Assembly (NCBI RefSeq): GCF_020731285.1
Contig: NZ_JAJFOW010000001.1
Coordinates: 1-64,000, forward strand
Direction of reading: 5' to 3'
Length of the DNA stretch: 64,000 nucleotides
Source: Cohnella baijiui
GTDB lineage: Bacteria > Bacillota > Bacilli > Paenibacillales > Paenibacillaceae
Shown: positions 1 through 8,727 of the stretch, one piece after another
Layout of the letters: each line of letters opens with the position of its first letter
Position numbering within the stretch: the stretch's first letter is position 1
Notes under the pieces: model-generated
The model's input: the letters and a program-made list of their open reading frames with translations, nothing else
What the model was told of the DNA's origin: nothing
The model's database searches: none
Made by a program: the position numbers and the translations under genes

Positions 1-32
1 TCGTCGTCAAAATGTTGACGGATATCGCCCAT
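1..32 (-). CDS. 5' end of an unidentified gene leaving the window
   Basis: An ATG on the minus strand at 32-30 is preceded by GAGG six bases upstream. It opens a frame reading MGDIRQHFDD that runs off the left edge. Ten codons are too few to assign a family. It reads away from mqo, and the 300 bp between them hold a direct repeat and no other gene. Confidence 0.45.
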   Translation of the reverse strand, partial: MGDIRQHFDD

Positions 33-130
33 GACACACCTCGACCTTTTTGTTGAATTTATTGTAACAGGTCGCTACTACGGTGTGTCCACTTTCTAGT
101 CTATCTGCACAGAGGTGCTGTTTCGTCTAA

Positions 131-206
131 ATAAGCTCACGTACAACCGTTAGAAAAGAAACCTCCGTTTATTTGGCCGATTAAGCTCTACGACAACCGT
201 TAGAGC
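131..206. repeat. Direct repeat pair, period 50 bp
   Basis: Two imperfect copies of an element reading AAGCTC, then a few bases, then ACAACCGTTAG start at 133 and 183, exactly 50 bp apart. A degenerate inverted copy of ACAACCGTTAG may lie at about 231-242. It sits between the partial left gene and the mqo terminator. No coding potential is convincing here. Confidence 0.55.
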
Positions 207-298
207 GTAGCCATGTTCCAAACAGGTTACTCGTTCGAGGCTAACCCGTTGTTCAAGCATATACTCGATCAATTACCGAATCTCCCCAATCATACGAA

Positions 299-337
299 AA
301 GCGGCCTTCGCCCCTGGGTTCGGGACAAAGGCCGCTT
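299..337 (-). terminator. Intrinsic terminator of mqo
   Basis: Perfect 10-bp arms AAGCGGCCTT (299-308) and AAGGCCGCTT (328-337) lie 12 bp past the mqo stop. On the minus strand the hairpin is followed by TTTTCG. Confidence 0.85.
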
Positions 338-348
338 GGCTTTTCGAG

Positions 349-1845
349 TCAGACGACGGGCTGCGGCTCGCTGTGCAGGCCGAGCGCTCTCGCCGTGGAA
401 GTATGAATTTGCTGAATGAGTGCAGGGTTCTGGAGCAGCGCCTCGCCGTATGAAGGAATCATTTCTTTGATCTTTGGCTCCCACGTCTGGATCTGCTGCG
501 GGAAGCATTTGGCGATGACCTCGAGCATGACGGATACGGCGGTGGACGCTCCGGGCGAAGCGCCGAGCAAAGCGGCGATCGAGCCGTCCGCGGCATGGAT
601 AACTTCCGTGCCGAATTGCAGGATGCCCTTTCCTGCCGACGTGTTCTTGATGACCTGCACGCGTTGGCCGGCGACGACCAGATCCCAATCCTCGCTCTTG
701 GCGTCCGGCACGAATTCCCGAAGCGCTTCCATCCGCTGCTCTTTCGATTGCATCAGCTCTTTGATCAAATATTTGACCAGGGAGAGATTTTTGACGCCGG
801 ATGCGAGCATGGTGCTGATGTTATCCGGCTTAACGGACGTGATCAGATCGAGCATGGAGCCGTTCTTCAAAAACTTCGGCGAGAAGCCCGCGAACGGACC
901 GAAGAAAAGCATTTCTTTGTTTTCAATATATCGTTTATCCAAGTGCGGAACGGACATCGGCGGCGCGCCGACCGGCGCCTTGCCGTAAACCTTCGCGTGA
1001 TGCTGTGCAACAATCTCCGGTTTTTGGCACACCATAAAGATGCCGCTGATCGGGAAGCCGCCAATCCCTTTCCCCTCGGGAATGCCGGTTTTCTGCAGCA
1101 AGTGGAGACTGCCGCCCCCGCCGCCCAAAAAGACGAATTTGGCGGCATGACGCTCGACCGCGCCGCTCTCGTTGCGCACCTTCAATTCCCACAAGCCGTC
1201 GTTCGTCCGCTTCACGTCATCCACTTGATGCTTAAACCGGATGTCGACGTTCTGGCGCTTCAAGTGGTCGAACAGCATACGGGTCAGCGCGCCGAAGTTG
1301 ACGTCCGTGCCGGACGCGATACGTGTCGCCGCGATCGGCTCGTTCGATTTCCGTCCTGCCATGATGAGCGGTATCCACTCGGCCAAGGTAGCTGGGTCGT
1401 CGGCGTATTCCATGCCTTCGAACAGCGGATTGACCGACAGCGCTTCGAAACGTTTTTTCAGGAAGTTGACGTTGTTTTGCCCTTGTACCAGGCTCATATG
1501 CGGCAGTGGCATGATGAAGTCCTCCGGGCGGCGAATCAGCTGGCTGTCCACGAGATAGGACCAGAATTGCCGGGAAACCTGGTACTCCTCGTTGACTTTG
1601 ATCGCTTTGCTGATGTCGACCGAGCCGTCCGGCTTCTCGACGGTGTAGTTCAATTCGCACAGGGAAGAATGTCCCGTCCCCGCGTTGTTCCACTCGTTCG
1701 AGCTTTCCTCTCCCGCGCTTGCGAGCCTTTCGAATACCGTGATTTTCCAATCGGGGGCCAATTCCTTCAGCAGCGCCCCTAACGTCGCGCTCATGATGCC
1801 GGCGCCAATCAAAATTACGTCTGTTTGGGTTTCTCTGTTATTCAT
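349..1845 (-). CDS. mqo: Malate:quinone oxidoreductase
   Basis: Membrane-associated FAD enzyme that oxidises malate to oxaloacetate and passes electrons to quinone, so it serves both the TCA cycle and the respiratory chain. The 498 residues match the usual family length. An N-terminal dinucleotide-binding loop [10 protein letters not shown] lies at residues 14-23, followed by FERL, by [11 protein letters not shown] and by ELNYT, all typical of Mqo. A glycine-rich stretch [13 protein letters not shown] follows at about 240, and GASPGAS lies near the C-terminus. The ATG at 1845 follows AAGGACGG at suitable spacing. It is monocistronic, with its own promoter region upstream and a terminator just past the stop. 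Confidence 0.95.
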   Translation of the reverse strand: MNNRETQTDVILIGAGIMSATLGALLKELAPDWKITVFERLASAGEESSNEWNNAGTGHSSLCELNYTVEKPDGSVDISKAIKVNEEYQVSRQFWSYLVDSQLIRRPEDFIMPLPHMSLVQGQNNVNFLKKRFEALSVNPLFEGMEYADDPATLAEWIPLIMAGRKSNEPIAATRIASGTDVNFGALTRMLFDHLKRQNVDIRFKHQVDDVKRTNDGLWELKVRNESGAVERHAAKFVFLGGGGGSLHLLQKTGIPEGKGIGGFPISGIFMVCQKPEIVAQHHAKVYGKAPVGAPPMSVPHLDKRYIENKEMLFFGPFAGFSPKFLKNGSMLDLITSVKPDNISTMLASGVKNLSLVKYLIKELMQSKEQRMEALREFVPDAKSEDWDLVVAGQRVQVIKNTSAGKGILQFGTEVIHAADGSIAALLGASPGASTAVSVMLEVIAKCFPQQIQTWEPKIKEMIPSYGEALLQNPALIQQIHTSTARALGLHSEPQPVV

Positions 1846-1956
1846 TTTTTGCCGTCCTTACTTTCCACATATTTTAGAAATGGAAGGATGTATGATTCGG
1901 GCCCCACAGCAAAATAGGGCGAGAACCTTGTCACCCGCCATTTCCAGTCCATATCC

Positions 1957-1993
1957 CTTTCATCGCATGAAAGTTCGCATCTCTATTATTATA
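1957..1993 (-). promoter_or_regulatory. Candidate mqo promoter with palindromic operator
   Basis: On the minus strand a TATAAT box occupies 1993-1988. A perfect palindrome CTTTCAT-CGC-ATGAAAG (1957-1973) lies just downstream, in the presumed early transcribed region about 110 bp before the mqo ATG. The -35 match is poor. The 1846-2194 gap holds this site and the terminator of the kinase gene, and no gene was seen in it. Confidence 0.4.
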
Positions 1994-2103
1994 TGATAGT
2001 TACCAGCGATTTAAAAGCCGTTATATTTTGCAGAAGGTCGGTCATACGGCGAAAAAACCGGGATGGAAGCGCTTGTAACGCGCGAATCCGCCATTATGCG
2101 CGA

Positions 2104-2138
2104 AGAGGACTTTTTGCCCGGTTTGGCAAAAGTCCCCC
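2104..2138 (-). terminator. Intrinsic terminator of the two-component operon
   Basis: GACTTTTTGCC (2108-2118) pairs with GGCAAAAGTC (2125-2134). It lies about 60 bp downstream of the kinase stop on the minus strand. The U-tract is short (TCCTCTT). Confidence 0.55.
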
Positions 2139-2194
2139 ATTCGCCTTTTGAACGGAGATGTTGCAGCGGTTGTCGCGTTCTCACGGGCATTCGT

Positions 2195-3547
2195 TCATTC
2201 CCGGTCCCTCTCGCCATCCCCGTCTTCGGCGGCCGGAATCCAGCCTGTCAGCAGCGCGCCTCCCTCCGGGTGGTTGCCCGCCGCGAGATCGCCTCCATGC
2301 TGCCTCAGAATCCGCCTGGAGATCGTGAGTCCCAAACCGCTGCCGCCCGTCAATCGATTGCGCGAAGCCTCCCCGCGATAAAGCGGCTCGAATACGCGCT
2401 GCAGCTCCTCTTCAGTAAAACCCGGCCCCGTATCTCTAAACGAGAACCGCACTTTTCCACCATCTCGAACGCATCGAACGGCGATTTGACCATGGACGGG
2501 CGCGTGACGAACGGCGTTGTCCAGCAAATTGTTCATCGCGCGCTCCAGCAGGTGGGCATCCCCTTTCACGGCAGCTTCGGCCTCCAAATGCGTTTCGATG
2601 GAGATGTGTTTGTTCTCGGCGGGCGGCCGGAGACTGTCCATCGACCCCTCCAGGATGCGTTTGAGATCAATCGTCCGTTCGTGTTTGCTCGTGTCGGCAT
2701 ATTCCATCTTCGTAAAGGTGAACAAATCCTCTACAAGGCGGTCCAATTGCGCGGATTTATCCTTGCATACCGCGACGTATTTGGCCATTTGCTCCGGCGT
2801 TTGGGCGATGCCTTGTTCCAAGCCGTCCAAATACCCCCGCAAAGCAAACAGCGGGGTCCGCAAATCGTGCGCGACGGCCGCGATGACGAACCGCCGTTCT
2901 TCCTCCAGTTCCGCCTGTTTTTGATGGGAACGCCGAAGTCCCTCGACCATCCCTTCAAAGCCGTCGCGAACGGCGGCGATTTCCGTGATTCGGGATGCGG
3001 GCAGCCTTACGTCCCATTCGCCTGCGGCGAAGGCCAGGACGGCCGCGCGTATTCGCTCGAGCGGCTTCAATAATAGTCGTCGCATGGCCGCCGCAATGGC
3101 AGCCAATGCAAGAACAAACCCGGCGATCGCTGCATGGAAGGACACAACATTGGATTTGGGCGCTTGAACGACGACCCTGCCGACCACCTGTCCGTCCCGA
3201 ATGACGGTGAATCGTTCGGCGGACGAAAAAGCGCCTTGAGTTTCCGGGCTGAATCGGAAAAGTACCTGATCGGATGCGGATCGGATCTCCGCCCCGAGCC
3301 GCGCCTCCTGCAATCGGGCCTGCATTCGGTTTTGCCATTCGGGATCCGTCCAGCGATCCGCGTTTTCCTCGATCTGCCGAACAGCTTCGGTCAAAAGCCG
3401 CTGATTCCTTTCGTTTTGCGGGCCGCCCGCTTTTAAGCTTAGCGACTTCGTCTCCGCCAAATGCGCAGACAAGTAGAACATCCATGGCAGCGCCAGAATG
3501 AGCAAAAAGCAAATCAAAGTAAACGTGCGAATGCGAAGCGTGCGCAT
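2195..3547 (-). CDS. Membrane sensor histidine kinase
   Basis: A 450-residue class I sensor kinase. Transmembrane helices lie at about 9-28 and 136-157 and enclose an extracytoplasmic sensor of about 105 residues. HAMP follows at about 158-210, then HisKA with the phosphoacceptor His227 in AVAHDLRTPL, then a HATPase_c domain. The HATPase_c shows an N box (NNLLDNAVRHA), a G1 box (DTGPGF) and a G2 box (GGSGLGLTISRRI). The gene starts directly after the response regulator stop, so the two are translationally linked. The signal cannot be inferred. Confidence 0.93.
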   Translation of the reverse strand: MRTLRIRTFTLICFLLILALPWMFYLSAHLAETKSLSLKAGGPQNERNQRLLTEAVRQIEENADRWTDPEWQNRMQARLQEARLGAEIRSASDQVLFRFSPETQGAFSSAERFTVIRDGQVVGRVVVQAPKSNVVSFHAAIAGFVLALAAIAAAMRRLLLKPLERIRAAVLAFAAGEWDVRLPASRITEIAAVRDGFEGMVEGLRRSHQKQAELEEERRFVIAAVAHDLRTPLFALRGYLDGLEQGIAQTPEQMAKYVAVCKDKSAQLDRLVEDLFTFTKMEYADTSKHERTIDLKRILEGSMDSLRPPAENKHISIETHLEAEAAVKGDAHLLERAMNNLLDNAVRHAPVHGQIAVRCVRDGGKVRFSFRDTGPGFTEEELQRVFEPLYRGEASRNRLTGGSGLGLTISRRILRQHGGDLAAGNHPEGGALLTGWIPAAEDGDGERDRE

Positions 3548-4234
3548 TTAACTCCCTCCGAAGCGGTACCCGACTCCCCACACATTGACGAGATATTGCG
3601 GACGGTTCGGATCGGATTCGATCTTGTCGCGCAGCCGGCCGAGATGCACCCGGATCGTATGCTTGTCCCCTACGCCGTCCCAGAATTTGTCGAGGAGCTG
3701 CTCGTAAGAGAACACGTGCCGGGGATGCTCGACAAACAATCGCAGCAGATCATATTCTTTCGGCGTCAGCGAAACCTGTTGTTCCCCAACCGCGACTTCC
3801 CGGGTGGACAGATTCAGCCGGATGCGACCGTAACTCAGCACTTTGTCTTCCTTGGGCCGATCGGGGGAGGTTCGCCGCAGAACGGCTTTCACTCTCGCCA
3901 CGATCTCGCCGGGCGAAGCGGTCTTGACGATATAGTCGTCTCCGCCGAGCGTCAGTCCCCGTATCTTGTCCACGTCGTCGCTGCGGGCGCTAAGGAACAG
4001 AATCGGCACATTGCTCTCCGCGCGAATCCGTCGGCAGAGCTCAAAGCCGCTCGCCCCCGGCATCATGATGTCCAGGACGATGGCTTGGACGGCTTGCCGT
4101 CGAAAGGCTTCCCACGCTTGCTCGACGTCGCCCGCGGTCATCACTTCGAATTGTTCGTTCTCCAGAAAGTCCCGGAGCAACTCGACGATGCTCGGATCGT
4201 CGTCGACGACGAGTATCGTTTGCAAATCGGTCAT
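3548..4234 (-). CDS. OmpR/PhoB-type response regulator
   Basis: A 228-residue regulator with an N-terminal receiver (acidic DDD at 11-13, phosphoacceptor Asp55 in VLDIMMPG) and a C-terminal winged helix (about 130-226) ending in VNVWGVGYRFGGS. The conserved switch Lys104 is present, but the residues after it read KTASPGE rather than the usual KPFSPGE, so the invariant cis-proline is missing. The partner kinase follows without a gap. The gene is divergent from the PfpI gene, with a shared 190-bp control region that shows no clear operator. Confidence 0.93.
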   Translation of the reverse strand: MTDLQTILVVDDDPSIVELLRDFLENEQFEVMTAGDVEQAWEAFRRQAVQAIVLDIMMPGASGFELCRRIRAESNVPILFLSARSDDVDKIRGLTLGGDDYIVKTASPGEIVARVKAVLRRTSPDRPKEDKVLSYGRIRLNLSTREVAVGEQQVSLTPKEYDLLRLFVEHPRHVFSYEQLLDKFWDGVGDKHTIRVHLGRLRDKIESDPNRPQYLVNVWGVGYRFGGS

Positions 4235-4427
4235 CGGTCCCCCACCTTTGCCTCCTAGTTTATCATGATTTTCTCCGACGCAATCGCTCTCCCACGCTTT
4301 GTGACGACTTGTTTATCGTTTTGTGACTTTTTTGGAGCTTCGTTTGAGAGCTTCGCTTGTTACCATTCAAGGGACAAATGCGCAGAAAGGCTTCGCCATC
4401 AGCGTGAATTCCGAGGAGGCTGAAAGG

Positions 4428-5462
4428 ATGTTAAACGTTCAAATCGTGCTATTTGACGGCTTCGATCTGTTGGATGCCGTTGCGCCTTACGAAGTATTTG
4501 CGGCGGCGGCCCTGATGACGGAGGACGCGCTGAGCGTCGAATTCGTCGCCCCCGAAGGACCGCGGCCGGTAACGAGCGGCATTAACGGCGTGAGGCTTGA
4601 GGCGATGAGCGCCCTGAATCCGGATCGTGGAGGCATTATTCTCGTACCCGGCGCGTCCGGGAGTGTCGACGGGGACGGCCCCGACACAATCCCGGCCATA
4701 CTGGGGCGTGCCGCGGGCTCCGAATTGACGGGCATGATTCGCCAGGCGCTCGGCCGGCCGGACGTCACCGTGGCCACGGTATGCGGCGGTTCTCTGGTGC
4801 TGGCCATGGGCGGATTGCTGGAGGGACGGCCGGCGGTGACGAATCATCTGGGCATGGATCTGCTCGGCGCGACCGGAGCCGTCCCGGTAGCCGCCCGCGT
4901 CGTTGACGACGGCAATCTGGTCACCGCCGGTGGCGTCACCTCGGGGCTGGATATCGCGTTGTACTTGGTTGAACGCGAGCTTGGACCGCGAATCGCGCAC
5001 GCCGTCGAGCAGCTGTTCGAATTTGAGCGGAGAGGCACGGTTTGGCGGGGACACGGCATGGCGCCGAGCGCCGCGAAGTCACCGGCGGGCGATGAACCGG
5101 ATGGCGCGGCGGCCAAGACCGATCGAACGAGCGAAGTCCCGGCGGACAACCGCATGCAATCCTCCGTCTTCGAAGGAGATTGGGAGATCACGATCGCCAC
5201 GCCCGTCGGGAAGCTGCCGGTCCGTCTCTCGATCACTACGCAGGACGGGATTGTCCGGGGCACTGCCTCGCAAGGGGACGAAACGGTCCCGCTCGTCGAT
5301 CCCGTCCTGCAGGATCGCAAGCTGACCTGGTCGCTGCCCGTCACGAAACCGCTGCGTTTGAATCTCAAATTCGAAGCGGAAGCCGACGGAGATCGGATCG
5401 GCGGAACGGCCAAGGCCGGCATTCTGCCTGCCTCCAAATGGTCCGGCAATCGCGTTTCCTAG
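4428..5462 (+). CDS. DJ-1/PfpI-family protein with extra C-terminal beta domain
   Basis: Class I glutamine amidotransferase-like fold of the DJ-1/PfpI/isonitrile-hydratase group. The nucleophile-elbow cysteine is Cys119 in VATVCGGSLVLA, and an ITxGG-like loop reads VTAGGVTSGLD. The ATG at 4428 was chosen because GGAGG lies nine bases upstream; the same frame is open 35 codons further up but without a ribosome-binding site. Residues about 1-210 cover the family domain. A low-complexity linker (about 210-242) joins it to a beta-rich domain of about 100 residues starting EGDWEITIATPVG. That domain is unusual for the family and resembles small barrel domains appended to other enzymes. Function unknown; possibly a hydratase, glyoxalase or stress protein. 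Probably co-transcribed with the next gene. Confidence 0.85.
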   Translation: MLNVQIVLFDGFDLLDAVAPYEVFAAAALMTEDALSVEFVAPEGPRPVTSGINGVRLEAMSALNPDRGGIILVPGASGSVDGDGPDTIPAILGRAAGSELTGMIRQALGRPDVTVATVCGGSLVLAMGGLLEGRPAVTNHLGMDLLGATGAVPVAARVVDDGNLVTAGGVTSGLDIALYLVERELGPRIAHAVEQLFEFERRGTVWRGHGMAPSAAKSPAGDEPDGAAAKTDRTSEVPADNRMQSSVFEGDWEITIATPVGKLPVRLSITTQDGIVRGTASQGDETVPLVDPVLQDRKLTWSLPVTKPLRLNLKFEAEADGDRIGGTAKAGILPASKWSGNRVS

Positions 5463-5514
5463 TTCGGCGCCTAGATTGGGGCTACCACAACAGCAAGCGG
5501 GGGTTTAGCGAAGC

Positions 5515-6159
5515 ATGAGCAAGCGAAATCGGTTGTTCGGCCTTTTGGCCGTTGTCAGCATCGTATTTATCGTTTACGCCTTGGTGAAGAACTATCTCGT
5601 CGACCCGGGAGCCGAAAGCTTCCTGAGCCACAAAACCGGCCTGAAGCGCGAGCTGCATCTCTCGGCCTGGTTAAGCGTCATGCGCGTTCATGTGGCCTTC
5701 GCATGCATCGCCATGGCGGCCGGGCTGTTGAACTTTTCGAATCGGCTCTTCGAGAAGAGCCGCAAATTTCATCGCATCAACGGCTACGTCTACGTGATGT
5801 CGGTCCTGATCGTCATCATCACGTCCGGATACATGGCGCCGTACGCCACCGGGGGAACAGCCGCCAGCATGGGCTTCAATCTGCTGAATCTGATCTGGCT
5901 GGGGATCACCGCGGCGGCGCTCGTCCACATTCGCCAAAAAAGGATCGTGCGGCATCGCAACGGAATGATTCGCAGCTACGCCTTTTGCTTTACGAATATG
6001 TCGATCCACCTCCTGACGACCGTCTTGAACGGGGGATTCGGTATCGACTATTCGAACGCCTACACGTTCGGGGTATACGGCTCCATCGTCCTCCTGCTGA
6101 TCGTTCCCGGCATCGTCGTCCGCTTGCTTCGTCCCATTAGGGCGCAGGAGAATACGTAA
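5515..6159 (+). CDS. DUF2306-type integral membrane protein
   Basis: A 214-residue protein with about six hydrophobic segments (roughly 8-26, 52-74, 92-110, 120-140, 156-178 and 184-206). Motifs include RVHVAFACIAMAAGLLNF, HRINGYVYV, a central RHRNGMIRSYAF and an N-terminal KRELHLS. The H/R pattern within the helices matches the DUF2306 family, whose biochemical role is unknown. It starts 52 bp after the PfpI-type gene with AGCGAAGC upstream, and ends just before a strong hairpin, so the two probably form one operon. Confidence 0.8.
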   Translation: MSKRNRLFGLLAVVSIVFIVYALVKNYLVDPGAESFLSHKTGLKRELHLSAWLSVMRVHVAFACIAMAAGLLNFSNRLFEKSRKFHRINGYVYVMSVLIVIITSGYMAPYATGGTAASMGFNLLNLIWLGITAAALVHIRQKRIVRHRNGMIRSYAFCFTNMSIHLLTTVLNGGFGIDYSNAYTFGVYGSIVLLLIVPGIVVRLLRPIRAQENT

Positions 6160-6180
6160 GGAGCTTGGCCGCAGCCGAAA

Positions 6181-6218
6181 AAAAACACGACTCCCCCCGC
6201 CCGGGGAAGTCGTGTTTT
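6181..6218. terminator. Bidirectional intrinsic terminator
   Basis: AAAACACGACT and the complementary AGTCGTGTTTT enclose a GC-rich apex, with A and T tracts on both sides. It lies between the plus-strand DUF2306 gene and the minus-strand oxidoreductase pseudogene. Confidence 0.85.
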
Positions 6219-6269
6219 GCATTCAGGAGGCTTCGTCCGCCGAAGTGGATATCCGCACCTTTAGTTCCG

Positions 6270-6987
6270 TTACGATCCGTAGCTGCCTTCCGTACTGAAC
6301 AGCACCGGCGCGGTATCCTTTCGCTTGGAAGATTCGATCCACTTGCGGAGTTCCTCCCAATACCGGTCTTCGTCGATCGGGATTTCGACCGTCTCGCCCA
6401 GCCAGCTGGACAAATGCATGGCGTTCGACAGCGTCAAGCTGCGGATGCCCTCCTCGCCGCTCGCGATCAGCGGCTCGCCGTGAAGAACCGCCTTCGCGAA
6501 GGATGCGATGACCCCGAGGTGCTGGCTGTTGTCTCCTTCCGCCGGGACGACGGATACGTCTACGGACGGCTGAGCGAAACCTTCCTTCGATTGAAAGCAA
6601 AACTCGCGTTCGTTTTGGCTCAGCTTGTGCAGCGTCAGCGTATGATTTTCACAGACGAGCTTGCCCATTTCGAGCGTGATTTCCAGGCGGTTCGTCCCGG
6701 GCAGATCGCCCGTGGTGGTGACGAATACGCCCGTCGCGCCGTTCGGGAACTCCAAATACGCCGTTACGTCGTCCTCCACCTCGATATCGTGCCACTTGCC
6801 CTCGTGGCAGAAGGCGCGGACTTTGGAGGGCATGCCGCAAATCCATTGGAGCAGGTCGATATTATGCGGGCATTGATTGATCAGCACGCCTCAACCTGAC
6901 CTCCGGCACGGCGCCATGGATCAACTTCCTGGCATGGTCCGAGCCCATGTTGCCGAGCCCGATGATGCCGATTCTCAATTCCGACAT
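6270..6987 (-). pseudogene. Gfo/Idh/MocA oxidoreductase with internal deletion
   Basis: A start at 6987 with an AAGGAGGAG site opens a genuine N-terminus, MSELRIGIIGLGNMGSDHA, the NAD-binding motif of Gfo/Idh/MocA dehydrogenases. After about 28 residues the frame changes, and a short run leads to a stop near 6890. The C-terminal part resumes in another frame with VLINQCPHNIDLLQW and continues to residue ELRKWIESSK. Normal family members have about 130 more residues between these points, including the EKP motif, which is missing here. I infer a deletion joined out of frame near 6890-6900. The start overlaps the end of the sugar-phosphate isomerase operon, so it was probably the partner enzyme of that gene. 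Confidence 0.8.
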
Positions 6988-7005
6988 GGCGGGTTCCTCT
7001 CCTCC

Positions 7006-7761
7006 TTAGCGATAGCCCAATGCGGACAGATTGCGATAGCTCGTCTCCAGGCAGTCGAACGGACTCGTCTGGCAGACGTCCTGCTCGACGAGCAAATACT
7101 TCGCGCCCGCATTCTCAAGCGCTTTCATGATGGCCGGGAAGTTCATGTTGCCCTCCATCACGGGTGCCATCAGCTGCTCCGTCCCCCGGACGGCCATATC
7201 TTTCAAATGCACGCAGTCGAGGCGGCCCGCCAGCTTGCCGATCCACTCGCAAACGTCGGCACCGGCGGCCTGAACCCAGTACGTGTCCAGCGTGATGCCA
7301 AGCTCCTCCGGCGCGAAATCCTCGCAAATGCGCTCGATGAGACGCTTGCCATCGAATTTCTCGAATTCGAAGTGGTGATTGTGGTACATGAACCGCTTGC
7401 CGGCTTTGGCGATGCGGCCCGCCGCTTCCCGGTAGTCTTCCGCGAAATAGCCGTACCACTCCCGCGAGCGGTACTTCTCCGGCATCCCTCCGATTCCGAT
7501 GTAGTCGCAGCCGAGGATGTCATGCTCCTCGATGACTTGGTCGGTTTCGTTCAGGATGCGGTCCGGATTCGTATGCGTGAGGGCGATGCTTAGCGACAAG
7601 CTGTCGCAAATTTCCCGCAGCGTTCGAGGGGCGATTGGCCCCATGGCCGACACTTGAATCGATGTGTAGCCCATCTCCGCAATTTTTTGCAAAGTTCGTC
7701 GAATGTCCTTCTCGGTCTGCAAATACGAACGTACCGTGTACAGTTGTGCGCCTAAAATCAC
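7006..7761 (-). CDS. Sugar phosphate isomerase/epimerase (AP endonuclease family 2 fold)
   Basis: TIM-barrel protein of the xylose-isomerase-like superfamily, acting on sugars or inositol derivatives in the cytosol. It begins ILGAQLYTVR. Metal-ligand motifs typical of the family are YHNHHFEFEKF, GITLDTYWVQAAGAD, VHLKDM and LVEQD. A GTG at 7761 was preferred because GGAGAGG lies 11 bases upstream; a GTG at 7773 overlaps that site. The gene is first in an operon with the broken Gfo/Idh gene and divergent from an AraC regulator that probably controls it. Confidence 0.87.
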   Translation of the reverse strand: MILGAQLYTVRSYLQTEKDIRRTLQKIAEMGYTSIQVSAMGPIAPRTLREICDSLSLSIALTHTNPDRILNETDQVIEEHDILGCDYIGIGGMPEKYRSREWYGYFAEDYREAAGRIAKAGKRFMYHNHHFEFEKFDGKRLIERICEDFAPEELGITLDTYWVQAAGADVCEWIGKLAGRLDCVHLKDMAVRGTEQLMAPVMEGNMNFPAIMKALENAGAKYLLVEQDVCQTSPFDCLETSYRNLSALGYR

Positions 7762-7908
7762 GACAATCGGCACCTCTCCTCGATTCGATGGTGGTCTTCA
7801 CCCCTTCATTATAGGTTGCTGCCGCAAAAGCGCCATTGTAAAACGGGACGATTAGATTGTAAATATAGCGGTCCTGGGCTACTCTGTAATGGATAAGGAG
7901 GGGACGGG

Positions 7909-8727
7909 ATGCAGCACGTTCATCTTCACACCGATTCCTTGATACTTCACCATACGGTCGACGAGCGGAAGACCGACCAATACGCGCTTCACTGCCACAC
8001 GTTCTACGAAGTGTTTTACTTTATCGCAGGCGAGGTCAGCTATCTCGTGGAGGGCACACGCTATGCGCTGGAACCGCACAGCCTGCTGCTCATCGCGCCG
8101 CACGTGTTTCACGGGGTCAAAATTGAAAGCGATATTCCCTATGAGAGAATATCGCTCCATTTCGTGCCCGGCTTCCTGCCGGCGGAGAACCGGTCGGTTC
8201 TCCTGTCTCCCTTTCATGCCGCCGGCATCTACTATCCCGACGACGGCAGCCGAACGATGCTTCCGTATTTCCGGCAGTTGATGAATGCCCGGCTTGCCGA
8301 CGAAGCCATCCGGGACCTGGCGTTTCGCGCGCGGCTCGAAGCGCTGCTGTCCCAAATCCTGACGACCGGCTATTCGCGCAAAGGCGCCTCCGATGCCGCG
8401 TTCTCCGGCAAACCCGTCTCGCGGATCATCGCATATCTGAACGAGCATATCGCCGAACCGATCACGCTGGACGAGCTGTCAGCCGCCTTTTACATCAGCA
8501 AGCATCACCTGAACAAAGTGTTCCGGCGCGCCACCGGCACGACGGTCGGCCATTACCTCCTCCGCAAACGGGTCGTTATGGCGCAAAACCTGATGCTGCA
8601 AGGCCATAGCGCGTCCGCTGCGGCCGCCGCCTCCGGCTTTCGCGATTATTCGTCCTTCTACCGCGCCTACAAAAACGTGCTGGGCCATGCGCCGTCCTTC
8701 AAGCCGAATCCGATGCTGCTCCGATGA
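7909..8727 (+). CDS. AraC-family regulator with cupin sensor
   Basis: A 272-residue protein: an N-terminal cupin sugar-sensing domain (HCHTFYEVFYFIAGEVSYL, then VFHGVKIE) and a C-terminal double helix-turn-helix at about 165-268 (LDELSAAFYISKHHLNKVFR, then AASGFRDYSSFYRAYKN). It is divergent from the isomerase operon across a 147-bp control region, its likely target. Its 3' end overlaps the convergent MFS gene by 29 bp. Confidence 0.9.
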   Translation: MQHVHLHTDSLILHHTVDERKTDQYALHCHTFYEVFYFIAGEVSYLVEGTRYALEPHSLLLIAPHVFHGVKIESDIPYERISLHFVPGFLPAENRSVLLSPFHAAGIYYPDDGSRTMLPYFRQLMNARLADEAIRDLAFRARLEALLSQILTTGYSRKGASDAAFSGKPVSRIIAYLNEHIAEPITLDELSAAFYISKHHLNKVFRRATGTTVGHYLLRKRVVMAQNLMLQGHSASAAAAASGFRDYSSFYRAYKNVLGHAPSFKPNPMLLR

